Below are positions 29,708 to 38,035 of a stretch of 45,847 nucleotides of DNA, one piece after another. Under the pieces are notes generated by a model. It was not told where the DNA came from and made no database searches. It was given only the letters and a program-made list of their open reading frames with translations. This DNA comes from CAVQGZ01 sp964356295. Its GTDB lineage: Bacteria > Actinomycetota > Actinomycetes > Jiangellales > Jiangellaceae. The first letter of the stretch is position 1. Every line of letters begins with the position of its first letter. The position numbers and the translations under genes were made by a program. The DNA is taken from positions 1-45,847 of the forward strand of contig CAYHHE010000011.1 in the NCBI GenBank assembly GCA_964356295.1, in the 5' to 3' direction.

Positions 29708-32389
29708 GTGGAATCCGCCCAGATCCGACAGCGCTTCCTCGACTTCTTCGCCGGTCGCGGACACACCGTCGTTCCGTCGGCCTCGCTGATCCTCGACGAC
29801 CCGACTCTGCTGTTCGTCAACGCCGGGATGGTGCCGTTCAAGCCATACTTCCTCGGGCAGGAGACCTCGCCCTTCCCGCGGGCCACCAGCGTGCAGAAGG
29901 TGGTGCGCACCAACGACATCGAGGAGGTCGGGCGCACCACCCGCCACGCGTCGTTCTTCCAGATGGCCGGGAACTTCTCCTTCGGCGACTACTTCAAGGA
30001 GCGGGCCATCCCGTTGGCCTTCGAGCTGCTCACCACCCCGACGGACCGCGGCGGCTACGGCTTCGACCCCGAACGGATCTGGGCCACCGTCTACCTCGAC
30101 GACGACGAGGCCGAACGCATCTGGCGTGAGGATGTCGGGCTGCCCGAGCTGCGGATCCAGCGCCGCGGCATGGCCGACAACTTCTGGTCCATGGGCGTGC
30201 CGGGCCCCTGCGGCCCATGCTCGGAGATCTACTTCGACCGGGGTCCGGGCCACGGCCGCGCCGGCGGGCCGATCGCGGACGAGGACCGGTACCTCGAGGT
30301 GTGGAACCTGGTGTTCATGCAGTTCGAGCGCGGCGCCGGCCCGGCGAAGGAGGGTTTCGAGATCCTCGGTGACCTGCCGGCCCAGAACATCGACACCGGC
30401 ATGGGCCTGGAACGGATGGCGGCTCTGCTGCAAGGCGTGGACAACATCTACGAGATCGACACCAGCCGGCTGGTGCTGGACCGGGCCATCGAGCTGACCG
30501 GGCGGGCCTACGGGGTCGAGGACAAGGACGACGTCGCGCTGCGGGTGGTCACTGATCACACCCGCACCGCCGTCATGCTGATCGGGGACGGCGTGACACC
30601 GGCCAACGAGGGGCGTGGCTACGTACTGCGCCGGATGATGCGTCGGGTGGTGCGGTCGATGCGGACGCTCGGGGCACACGATCCGACGCTCACCGAGCTG
30701 AGCGGCACCACCATCGACGCCATGGCCGCGCAGTACCCCGAGCTGGACGGCGAGCGGTCGCGCATCCTCGCGGTCGCCGCGGAGGAGGAGGAGGCGTTCG
30801 CCGGGACGCTTCGCGCCGGGACCCACATCTTCGACCTCGCCGCCGAGCAGGCCCGTCAGGCGGGGCGCACCGTGATCGGCGGTGAGACCGCGTTCCGCCT
30901 GCACGACACCTTCGGCTTCCCCATCGACCTGACCCTGGAGATGGCCGCCGAGACCGGCCTGCAGGTCGACCAGGCCGAGTTCGAGCGACTCATGGCGCAG
31001 CAACGTGACCGGGCCAAGGCCGACGCCCGGGCCAAGAAGCAGGGACATGGCGACACCTCGGTCTATCGGGAGGTCGCTGACACGCTCGGGCGGGCGGTGA
31101 CCTTCACCGGCTACGAGGCCGTGGTCAGCGACGCCACGGTGCGGGGCATCGTGGTGGACGGGCGGCGCGCTTCGTCCGCCGAGGCGGGCCAGGACTTCGA
31201 GGTGGTGCTGGACCGCACCCCGTTCTACGCCGAGGCGGGTGGGCAGCTGGCCGACCGTGGACGTATCGAGCTCGCCTCCGGAGCCGTCATCGACGTGGCC
31301 GACGTCCAGGCTCCCATCGGTGGTCTGGTCGTCCACCGGGGTCGGGTGCTCTCCGGCGAGGTGGAGCTGGGTGCCCCAGCGCGCGCCCTGGTCGACGTGG
31401 AGCGGCGGATGGCCATCTCACGCGCCCACACCGCCACCCACATGCTTCACAAAGCGTTCCGCGAGGCCCTCGGCGACACCGCCGCGCAGGCGGGGTCGGA
31501 GAACGCCCCCGGCAGGCTGCGGTTCGACTTCGGCGCCTCAGGGCCGGTGCCGCCGTCGGTTCTCGGCGACGTCCAGGACCGCGTCAACACCCTCGTCGAG
31601 GCCGACCTCGGGGTGCACGCCGAGATCATGTCGCTGGTGCAGGCCCGCCGCAGCGGCGCGATGGCACTGTTCGGGGAGAAGTACGGCGAGGAGGTCCGCG
31701 TCGTCTCGGTGGGCGACTGGGCTCGGGAGCTGTGCGGGGGTACCCACGCGGCCCGGTCGGGCCAGCTCGGCCTGATCACCGTCCTGGGTGAGTCGTCCAT
31801 CGGCCAGGGCGTCCGGCGGGTGGAGGCGCTCGTCGGCCTCGACGCGTTCCGGTTCATGGCCCGTGAGCACGTGCTGGTCTCCCAGCTCAGCGAGACGCTC
31901 AAGGTGCGTCCGGATGACCTGCCCGAGCGCGTCCACGCCCTGCTGGAGCGCATGCGCGAGGCGGAGCGTGAGCTGGAGCGGCTGCGCGCTGGGCAGGTGT
32001 TGCAGGCCGCGGCCGGGGTGGCCGCCCGAGCCACCGACATCCGCTCTGCCCTCGTGGCCACCCACCGGGTTCCGGACGGCACGAGCAGCGACGACCTGCG
32101 TCGTCTGGCCACTGACGTCCTGTCTCGACTGCCCGCCGAACGCGTCGGCGTCGTGGTGGTGGGCGGCGTCACAGACGGGCGGCCCAGCACGGTGGTCGCC
32201 GTGAACGCCACGGGCCGCGACGCCGGGCTGTCTGCCCGCGACCTGGTCCGACGGGTGGCTGCGGCGCTGGGCGGCGGCGGCGGAGGCAAGGACGACATCG
32301 CCCAGGGCGGCGGGAGCGATGCAGACGCGGTCGACCCGACCCTGCAGCGGGTGCCGTCGCTGGTCGCCGAGGCACTTCCGGCGGCGTGA
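29708..32389 (+). CDS. alaS: alanine--tRNA ligase
   Basis: 893 aa, full length. The catalytic domain has HASFFQMAGNFSFGDYFKE (motif 2 area) and NEGRGYVLRRMMRR. The editing domain has its zinc site in AHTATHMLHKAF (HxxxH) and CGGTHAARSGQLG. The C-Ala/DHHA1 domain ends with a six-glycine run and GKDDIAQGGG. GTG 29708 gives MESAQIRQRFLDFFAGRGH, the normal N-terminus; an earlier open frame lies within rarA. The stop overlaps the ruvX GTG (GTGA). Confidence 0.97.
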   Translation: MESAQIRQRFLDFFAGRGHTVVPSASLILDDPTLLFVNAGMVPFKPYFLGQETSPFPRATSVQKVVRTNDIEEVGRTTRHASFFQMAGNFSFGDYFKERAIPLAFELLTTPTDRGGYGFDPERIWATVYLDDDEAERIWREDVGLPELRIQRRGMADNFWSMGVPGPCGPCSEIYFDRGPGHGRAGGPIADEDRYLEVWNLVFMQFERGAGPAKEGFEILGDLPAQNIDTGMGLERMAALLQGVDNIYEIDTSRLVLDRAIELTGRAYGVEDKDDVALRVVTDHTRTAVMLIGDGVTPANEGRGYVLRRMMRRVVRSMRTLGAHDPTLTELSGTTIDAMAAQYPELDGERSRILAVAAEEEEAFAGTLRAGTHIFDLAAEQARQAGRTVIGGETAFRLHDTFGFPIDLTLEMAAETGLQVDQAEFERLMAQQRDRAKADARAKKQGHGDTSVYREVADTLGRAVTFTGYEAVVSDATVRGIVVDGRRASSAEAGQDFEVVLDRTPFYAEAGGQLADRGRIELASGAVIDVADVQAPIGGLVVHRGRVLSGEVELGAPARALVDVERRMAISRAHTATHMLHKAFREALGDTAAQAGSENAPGRLRFDFGASGPVPPSVLGDVQDRVNTLVEADLGVHAEIMSLVQARRSGAMALFGEKYGEEVRVVSVGDWARELCGGTHAARSGQLGLITVLGESSIGQGVRRVEALVGLDAFRFMAREHVLVSQLSETLKVRPDDLPERVHALLERMREAERELERLRAGQVLQAAAGVAARATDIRSALVATHRVPDGTSSDDLRRLATDVLSRLPAERVGVVVVGGVTDGRPSTVVAVNATGRDAGLSARDLVRRVAAALGGGGGGKDDIAQGGGSDADAVDPTLQRVPSLVAEALPAA

Positions 32390-32859
32390 GCGAGCCGAGG
32401 CCGGGGCCCCTGCTGGGTATCGATGTGGGGACCGTGCGCATCGGTGTCGCGGTGAGCGACCCCGACGGCAGGGTCGCCGTCCCGCTGACGACCGTCCTGC
32501 GCAGCCCCGGCGACCTGGAGACGATCGCCGAGCTCGCGCGCCAGCGTGGCGCTGCTGGCCTGGTCGTCGGTCTTCCCCGTACGCTGTCCGGTGGGGAGGG
32601 CCCGGCCGCCCGGTCCAGCCGGGCGTTCGCGCTGGAGCTGGCGAGGCGGGTGTCTCCCACACCCGTGCAGCTCGTGGACGAGAGGTTGACGACTGTGGGC
32701 GCGTCGCGTGGCCTTCGGGAGGCTGGGCTCAGCTCCCGGCAGGCCCGGCACGTGGTGGACCAGGTCGCGGCGGCGGCGATCCTGCAGGCAGCGCTCGACA
32801 TCGAGCGCGCCGGGCGAGTCCCGGCGGGCGAGGTCGTCGACGGAACGGGGAGCAGATGA
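32386..32859 (+). CDS. ruvX: YqgF/RuvX family Holliday junction resolvase-like RNase
   Basis: 157 aa, RNase H-like fold. Acidic residues of the fold: D13 in LLGIDVGTVRIGVAVSD, the Glu of LVDERLTT, and the Asp of VVDQVAAAAIL. The family is called a putative pre-16S rRNA nuclease in E. coli (YqgF) and a resolvase (RuvX) elsewhere; either role is possible. It is coupled to alaS at its start and to mltG at its end by 4-nt overlaps, a highly conserved actinobacterial trio. Confidence 0.93.
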   Translation: MSEPRPGPLLGIDVGTVRIGVAVSDPDGRVAVPLTTVLRSPGDLETIAELARQRGAAGLVVGLPRTLSGGEGPAARSSRAFALELARRVSPTPVQLVDERLTTVGASRGLREAGLSSRQARHVVDQVAAAAILQAALDIERAGRVPAGEVVDGTGSR

Positions 32860-34013
32860 GCCAGTTCGGGCTGATCCCGACCTCCGAGAAGGAGGCCGCG
32901 CCGAGCGCCCAGCGGCCACCGCCACGCCGAGCCCGGCGCACCGGTAGGCACAGCGGGCGCCTCGCCGTCGTCCTCTCCTTGGTCGTGGTCGCCGGCCTGG
33001 CTATCGGCGCGGTCGTCGCCGGGCAGTCGCTGCTCACCCGGGCGAGCGATGCGCTGCTGTCCGGCCCCGCTGACTACCCCGGCCCTGGACCGGGCACCAC
33101 CACTGTCGTGGTCGTCGAGCCCGGCGACTCGGTCACCGACATCGCAGCCACCTTGGCATCAAACGACGTCGTCGCTTCCCCGGAGGCCTTCACCGAAGCC
33201 GCCTCCCGGGACGCCGCAGCCACGGGCATCCAACCCGGCACGTACGAGATGCCGCAGCAGATCCCTGCGGAGCAGGCCCTGGCCCTGCTCGTCGATCCGG
33301 GCAACCGGCTGGTCGACGCCGTGCTGGTGCGTGAGGGGCTGCGCGTGGAGCAGACGCTGGGGGCCTACGAGGAGCAGGCAGGCATGGACCGGGCCGCCCT
33401 GGACACCGCTGTCGCTGACCCCGCGGCGATCGGCCTGCCGCCGGAGGCGGAGGGTGCCGCCGAGGGGTTCCTCTTCCCCGCCACCTACGAGGTGCAGCCG
33501 ACGAGCTCCGAGGTGGACGCGATCGCGGCGATGACGGCCAAGTTCACCGAGGTCGCCGCCGGACTGGGGCTTGCCGAGGGCAGCGCTGCCCTCGGGTTGA
33601 CCCCGCGGGAGCTCGTCACCGTCGCGAGCATCGTCCAGGCCGAGGCGCGGCTCCCCGAGGACTTCGCCAAGGTCGCCCGGGTGGTCTACAACCGGCTCGA
33701 GGCGGGCCAGAACCTGCAGATGGACTCCACGGTCGCCTACGCCAACGGCGTGGCCACCGTGTTCACCACCGACGAGCAGCGGGCGGTGGACTCCCCCTAC
33801 AACACCTACCTCTACCCGGGGCTGCCACCGGGCCCGATCAACTCCCCAGGCGAGCAGGCCGTGCAGGCGGCTCTCGACCCCGCGGACGGGCCCTGGCTGT
33901 ACTTCGTCACGGTCAACCTCGACACCGGGGAGACCCGCTACTCGCAGACGCTGGCCGAGCACGAGCAGAACGTCGCCGAGCTGCAGCGGTGGATCGCGGA
34001 GAACCAGAGCTGA
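32856..34013 (+). CDS. mltG: endolytic murein transglycosylase MltG
   Basis: 385 aa. A Pro/Arg-rich cytoplasmic tail (PPPRRARRTGRHSGR) is followed by one membrane helix (about 37-57) and the extracytoplasmic YceG/MltG domain. A LysM-like subdomain begins around VVVEPGDSVTDIAATL; the catalytic glutamate is E263 in VASIVQAEA, and NLQMDSTVAYA, SPYNTYLYPGLPPGPI and YFVTVNLDTGE are conserved. It cleaves nascent glycan strands and sets their length. ATG 32856 follows GGGGAG and overlaps the ruvX stop. It overlaps the chosen aroE start by 25 nt. Confidence 0.95.
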   Translation: MSQFGLIPTSEKEAAPSAQRPPPRRARRTGRHSGRLAVVLSLVVVAGLAIGAVVAGQSLLTRASDALLSGPADYPGPGPGTTTVVVVEPGDSVTDIAATLASNDVVASPEAFTEAASRDAAATGIQPGTYEMPQQIPAEQALALLVDPGNRLVDAVLVREGLRVEQTLGAYEEQAGMDRAALDTAVADPAAIGLPPEAEGAAEGFLFPATYEVQPTSSEVDAIAAMTAKFTEVAAGLGLAEGSAALGLTPRELVTVASIVQAEARLPEDFAKVARVVYNRLEAGQNLQMDSTVAYANGVATVFTTDEQRAVDSPYNTYLYPGLPPGPINSPGEQAVQAALDPADGPWLYFVTVNLDTGETRYSQTLAEHEQNVAELQRWIAENQS

Positions 34014-34828
34014 CGCAGCACTCCGCGCCCCGTAGGTGCGCTGTGCTCGGCTCACCCATCGCGCACTCGCTGAGCCCGACGCTGCACCGGGCCGCCTACG
34101 CCTTCCTCGGCCTGCCGTGGTCCTACGAGGCCATCGAGGTCACCGAGCCCGAGCTCGCCGCCGTGGTCAGCGGGCTGGGCCCGCAGTGGCGCGGCTTGTC
34201 GCTGACCATGCCGCTCAAGCGGGCGGCGGTCGTCCTGGCGGACCTGGCCATGCCGCCGGTCCCGACCGTCGGCGTGGCCAACACGCTCCTGCTCGAGGAG
34301 CGCCTGGTCGCGCACAACACCGACGTCTCCGGGATGCGCGCCGTCATGGCCGATGCGGGAGTCCACCACATCGCGCGGGCCACCATCCTCGGCGGCGGGT
34401 CCACTGCCGCTGCGGCCGTCGCTGCGCTGGCCGACGTGGCCGATGAGACGGTGGTCTGCGCCCGGGACCCGCTGCGTGCCGCTGGGCTGCTCGATGTCGC
34501 CGAACGCCTCGGCTCGGCCGTGACCCTGGTGGACTGGTCGCAGGCGGCAGGTCTCCTCGCGGCCCCGCTGGTGGTCGCGACGACTCCGGCCGGTGCCACG
34601 GACGCTCTTGCCGCCGACGTCCCCGCGGCACCGGGCCTGTTCATGGACGTCGTGTACGACCCATGGCCGAGCGTGCTCGCCCGCGCCTTTCAGGCGCGCG
34701 GCGGGCGCGCCATAGGAGGGCTGGCCCTGCTGGTCCACCAGGCGGTCGATCAGGTGCGGCTGATGACCGGCAGCGAAGTGCCGGTCGAGGTGCTGCGCCG
34801 AGCGGTGGCGCAGCAGGGGCGGACCTGA
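33989..34828 (+). CDS. aroE: shikimate dehydrogenase
   Basis: 279 aa from GTG 33989. NADP-dependent reduction of 3-dehydroshikimate to shikimate. Visible: substrate loop LGSPIAHSLSPTLH, catalytic Lys in LSLTMPLKRAAV, NTD in AHNTDVSGM, the nucleotide-binding GGGSTAAAAVAAL, and the C-terminal QAVDQ. The start is uncertain: 33989 overlaps mltG by 25 nt and has a poor ribosome-binding site, while GTG 34043 would begin MLGSPIAHSLSP directly after the mltG stop. The conserved order mltG-aroE-prepilin peptidase holds; the remaining chorismate genes start beyond the repeat interval. Confidence 0.9.
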   Translation: MDRGEPELTQHSAPRRCAVLGSPIAHSLSPTLHRAAYAFLGLPWSYEAIEVTEPELAAVVSGLGPQWRGLSLTMPLKRAAVVLADLAMPPVPTVGVANTLLLEERLVAHNTDVSGMRAVMADAGVHHIARATILGGGSTAAAAVAALADVADETVVCARDPLRAAGLLDVAERLGSAVTLVDWSQAAGLLAAPLVVATTPAGATDALAADVPAAPGLFMDVVYDPWPSVLARAFQARGGRAIGGLALLVHQAVDQVRLMTGSEVPVEVLRRAVAQQGRT

Positions 34829-34829
34829 G

Positions 34830-35528
34830 GTGGACGTCGCGACGGGGGTCTGGGTGCTGGGGTCCGCGGCCGTGTCGGCCGTGGCCGCCTTGCTGCTGCC
34901 CGCCTTCGTCCGCACCCTCCCCGAACGCGACGTCGACGACTCGGTCACCTACGCGGCCATCGCAGCCCCCCGGGCGCTGCCGGGACTGCTGGCCGGCGCG
35001 GCCGCCGTGGTCGGGGGACTGCTGGGGTGGGCCAGAACCGGTCAGCCCGACCTCCCGGCGTTCCTCGTCCTCGGCGTGCTGGGCACAGGCATGGCCTATG
35101 TCGACCTGCGCCGCCACCTGCTGCCCGACCGGATGACGGTCCCCGCACTCGCCCTCGGCGCCGTCCTGCTCGCAGCTGCCGCACTCGCCGCCGAGGGTGG
35201 CGGCACGTCCTACGCTCGTGCGTGGACCGCTGCCGGAGCGCTGCTGCTGTTCTATCTCGTCCTCGCGCTGATCTACCCGGCTGGGCTGGGCCTGGGCGAT
35301 GTCAAGCTGGCCGGCGCCCTCGGCCTGCATCTGGGGTGGCTGGGCTGGTCGGCGGTGATCGTAGGGACCTTCGCGGCGTTCCTGATCGGCGGGCTCGTCG
35401 GACTGGTCCTGCTGCTGGCGCGTCGCGCCACACGTGGCACGGCCATCCCCTTCGGCCCGGCGATGCTCGTCGGTGCGTTGGTGGCCGCCGTCTGGGCCGA
35501 GCCCATCACGGCCTGGTACCTGCGCTAG
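34830..35528 (+). CDS. A24 family prepilin peptidase, short form
   Basis: 232 aa with six or seven hydrophobic segments. The two catalytic aspartates of the aspartyl prepilin peptidases are D92 (AYVDLRRHLLPD) and D157 (GLGLGDVKLAG, the GxGD motif). It lacks the N-terminal cysteine-bearing methyltransferase domain of PilD, as in other short actinobacterial forms. It would process type IV pilin or Tad/Flp-like prepilins, but no pilin genes lie in the window. The GTG starts one base after the aroE stop (TGAGGTG). The stop overlaps a GC-only palindrome (35528-35539). Confidence 0.88.
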   Translation: MDVATGVWVLGSAAVSAVAALLLPAFVRTLPERDVDDSVTYAAIAAPRALPGLLAGAAAVVGGLLGWARTGQPDLPAFLVLGVLGTGMAYVDLRRHLLPDRMTVPALALGAVLLAAAALAAEGGGTSYARAWTAAGALLLFYLVLALIYPAGLGLGDVKLAGALGLHLGWLGWSAVIVGTFAAFLIGGLVGLVLLLARRATRGTAIPFGPAMLVGALVAAVWAEPITAWYLR

Positions 35529-35580
35529 CCCGCGCGGGCGTCCACCAGCGGCTCGCTTCGGATGCCCGCCCCGTCGCTGA

Positions 35581-35775
35581 CCGTTGACCAACGCGCCTGC
35601 ATGGTCGCTGGCCCTTGATCAACGCGCCCTGGTGGTGGTGGTCCCGATGATCACAGCGCCGCAGGTGTCGTCCCAGCGACAGCTACGGCGCTCTGACGCA
35701 GCGACGCACGACACCTGAGGCGCTCTGATCATGCTTCAGGCACCACAAACCCGCCCTGATCAAGCCCCAGGCACC
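35581..35775. repeat. long direct repeat, copy A (about 195 bp)
   Basis: Nearly identical to 36041-36236, differing at a handful of substitutions and one inserted base. It starts with two 31-bp tandem units, then a hairpin with 25-nt arms (35647-35671 and 35708-35732), then two direct copies of TGATCAWGCYYCAGGCACC. No reading frame is supported. It follows the prepilin peptidase gene by 52 bp. Confidence 0.9.
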
Positions 35776-36106
35776 GTCTCGGCGCCTGCGTCGCTCGCGT
35801 GACGGGTGGCTGGCCCTTGATCAACGCGCCCTGGTGGTCGCGGACCGTTGATCAACGCGCCCTCGTGGTCGCTGACCGTTGATCAACGCGCCCTCGTGGT
35901 CGNNNNNNNNNNNNNNNNNNNNNNNNNNNNNNNNNNNNNNNNNNNNNNNNNNNNNNNNNNNNNNNNNNNNNNNNNNNNNNNNNNNNNNNNNNNNNNNNNN
36001 NNTGGCTGGCCCTTGATCAACGCGCCCTGGTGGTCGCGGACCGTTGATCAACGCGCCTGCGCGGTCGCTGGCCCTTGATCAACGCGCCCTGGTGGTGGTT
36101 GGTCCC
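35584..36106. repeat. 31-bp tandem repeat array containing the palindrome CGTTGATCAACG
   Basis: Full or partial units start at 35584, 35615, 35817, 35848, 35879, then (after the gap) 36013, 36044 and 36075. Core: TTGATCAACGCGCC followed by a variable CTCGTGGTCGCTGACCG-like half. Some junctions restore the perfect 12-bp palindrome CGTTGATCAACG. Units abut without spacers, so it is not a CRISPR. The 31-bp period shifts frame each time, arguing against coding. The first two and last two units belong to the long direct repeat copies. Confidence 0.9.
35903..36002. other. assembly gap (100 N)
   Basis: Exactly 100 undetermined bases inside the tandem array, the usual placeholder for a gap of unknown size. 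The real number of 31-bp units, or any inserted sequence, is therefore unknown. Confidence 0.98.
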
Positions 36107-36236
36107 GATGATCAGAGCGCCGCAGGTGTCGTCCCAGCGACAGCTACGGCGCTCTGACGCAGCGACGCACGACACCTGAGGCGCTCTGATCATGCTTCAG
36201 GCACCACAAACCCGCCGTGATCAAGCCCCGGGCACC
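36041..36236. repeat. long direct repeat, copy B (about 196 bp)
   Basis: Second copy of 35581-35775, about 460 bp away. Its inverted arms are 36108-36132 and 36169-36193 with a 36-nt loop, and 24 of 25 positions pair (23 of 25 in copy A). The shared loop, arms and trailing TGATCA-CAGGCACC pair are conserved between copies. Confidence 0.9.
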
Positions 36237-36240
36237 ACAG

Positions 36241-36260
36241 GCGGCCCCTCGCTGGGCCGC
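36241..36260. terminator. GC-only hairpin between the repeat block and aroC
   Basis: GCGGCCC (36241-36247) pairs with GGGCCGC (36254-36260) over a 6-nt loop. It could end transcription crossing the repeats or fold in the aroC leader. No U-tract. The rest of 36261-36332 shows no clear promoter. Confidence 0.4.
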
Positions 36261-36332
36261 GCGCACCCACCCAAGATCACAGCAGCGTGAGGCGAGGCGG
36301 CAAACCGGCGCCGACGTGGGAGGATGGAGCAC

Positions 36333-37517
36333 GTGCTGCGCTGGCTGACCGCTGGGGAGTCCCACGGCCCGGCCCTGACTGCCATCCTCGAGGGCCTGCC
36401 GGCGGGGGTCGCGATCACCACCAGCGACCTCGCCGAGGCGCTCGCCCGCCGCCGCCTGGGTCACGGACGCGGCGCCCGGATGGCGTTCGAGGCGGACGAG
36501 GTGAGCCTGGTCGGCGGAGTCCGGCATGGGCGAACCCTCGGCGGCCCGGTCGCGGTGAGCATCGCCAACACCGAGTGGCCCAAGTGGCAGACGGTGATGG
36601 CGGCCGATCCCGTGGACCCGGTCGAGCTCGCTGGGCTCGCCCGCAACGCTCCGCTCACCCGACCCCGACCTGGGCACGCGGATCTGGCCGGTATGCAGAA
36701 GTACGGCATGGACGATGCCCGACCGATCCTGGAGCGGGCCAGCGCCCGAGAGACCGCCGCCCGGGTCGCCCTCGGACGGGTCGCCGCCGGCTTCCTCGAG
36801 CAGGCAGTCGGCATCCGGCTCGTCTCGCACACCGTCGAGATCGGCGGGGTCGCCGCCGCGGCAGCACCGCTGCCTCGACCCGAGGACGTCCTGGCCCTCG
36901 ATGCGGACCCGGTGCGCTGCTTCGACACCGCCGCCAGCGCGGCCATGGTGGGGGCCATCGACGGCTGCCGACGTGATGGAGACACCCTCGGCGGGATCGT
37001 CGAGGTACTGGCCTACGGCGTCCCACCGGGGCTGGGCAGCCATGTGCACGCTGATCGACGGCTGGACTCCCGGCTCGCCGGTGCCCTGATGGGTATCCAG
37101 GCGATCAAGGGCGTCGAGGTCGGGGACGGCTTCGCCCTGGCCCGCACCCGTGGTTCGTCCGCCCACGACGAGATCGAGCCGAGCGCGACCGGGGTGCGCC
37201 GGCGAACCGGCCGCAGCGGTGGCACCGAGGGTGGTATCTCCACCGGAGAGCTGCTGCGCGTCCGCGCCGCGATGAAGCCCATCAGCACCGTCCCCCGCGC
37301 GCTGGCCACCGTCGACGTCGCCACCGGCGAGGCTGCCGTGGCCATCAACCAGCGTTCGGACGTGTGCGCGGTCCCCGCAGCCGGCGTGGTCGCCGAGGCG
37401 ATGGTCGCGCTGGTGCTCGCCGACGCGGCGCTGGAGAAGTTCGGTGGCGACAACGTCGAGGAGACCGCCCGCAACCATGCCGCCTACCGGCAGGCGCTGG
37501 TGGTGACGCCCGGATGA
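36333..37517 (+). CDS. aroC: chorismate synthase
   Basis: 394 aa from GTG 36333 (MLRWLTAGESHGPAL). It converts 5-enolpyruvylshikimate 3-phosphate to chorismate using reduced FMN. Signatures: GESHGPAL, RRRLGHGRGARM, the GVRRRTGRSGGTEGGISTG loop and QRSDVCAVPAAGVVAEAM. GGGAGG at 36318-36323 is 9 nt before the GTG; the ATG at 36324 would add three residues but directly abuts that ribosome-binding site. First gene of the aroC-aroK-aroB-aroQ cluster and coupled to aroK by ATGA. The enzyme order matches M. tuberculosis Rv2540c-Rv2537c. Confidence 0.95.
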   Translation: MLRWLTAGESHGPALTAILEGLPAGVAITTSDLAEALARRRLGHGRGARMAFEADEVSLVGGVRHGRTLGGPVAVSIANTEWPKWQTVMAADPVDPVELAGLARNAPLTRPRPGHADLAGMQKYGMDDARPILERASARETAARVALGRVAAGFLEQAVGIRLVSHTVEIGGVAAAAAPLPRPEDVLALDADPVRCFDTAASAAMVGAIDGCRRDGDTLGGIVEVLAYGVPPGLGSHVHADRRLDSRLAGALMGIQAIKGVEVGDGFALARTRGSSAHDEIEPSATGVRRRTGRSGGTEGGISTGELLRVRAAMKPISTVPRALATVDVATGEAAVAINQRSDVCAVPAAGVVAEAMVALVLADAALEKFGGDNVEETARNHAAYRQALVVTPG

Positions 37518-38035
37518 GCGCACCGCTGGTGGTGCTGGTGGGACCGCCGGGGGCAGGCAAGACGATCGTGGGTCGACTTCTCGCGCAGCGCCGCGGGGTG
37601 CCGTTCCGGGACACCGACGACGACGTGGCCCAGGCCGCGGGCAAGCCGATCACCGACATCTTCGTCGAGGACGGCGAGCCGGTGTTCCGTGCGGCCGAAC
37701 GGGACGCGGTCCGCCAGGCCCTCACGATGCACCCCGGAGTCCTGGCCCTCGGTGGCGGGGCCGTCCTCGACGCCTCCACCCGAGCCGCCCTGTCCGGGCA
37801 CCGGGTCGTCTTCCTCGACGTCTCGCTTGCCGCCGCCGTCCCCCGGGTCGGGCTCGCCCGGGACCGCCCGCTGCTTCTGGGCAGCCCGCGTGCCCAGCTC
37901 AAACAGCTCATGGACGCTCGACGTCCGCTGTACCTGGAGGTGGCCGACGCCACGGTCGACACCAGCGACCGCTCACCGGAGGCAGTGGCCGACGACGTCC
38001 TCGCCCTCATCGACGACGGTGACGGGCATGAGTGA
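37514..38035 (+). CDS. aroK: shikimate kinase
   Basis: 173 aa NMP-kinase-fold enzyme that phosphorylates shikimate at O3. The P-loop GPPGAGKT lies at 10-17, the shikimate-binding Asp in FRDTDDDVAQAAGK, GGGAVLD in the substrate pocket, and the lid arginine region in ARDRPLLLG. ATG 37514 overlaps the aroC stop by 4 nt; its own end overlaps aroB by 8 nt. Confidence 0.95.
   Translation: MSAPLVVLVGPPGAGKTIVGRLLAQRRGVPFRDTDDDVAQAAGKPITDIFVEDGEPVFRAAERDAVRQALTMHPGVLALGGGAVLDASTRAALSGHRVVFLDVSLAAAVPRVGLARDRPLLLGSPRAQLKQLMDARRPLYLEVADATVDTSDRSPEAVADDVLALIDDGDGHE

Noticed and set aside
29672..32925. Long minus-strand frames opposite alaS and ruvX
   Set aside because: GC-driven shadows; alaS and ruvX are fully supported on the plus strand.
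35848..36078. Protein-coding frames through the tandem repeats
   Set aside because: They run across the N gap, and a 31-bp period changes frame at every unit.
35584..36106. CRISPR array
   Set aside because: The 31-bp units abut each other with no unique spacers, and no cas genes are nearby.
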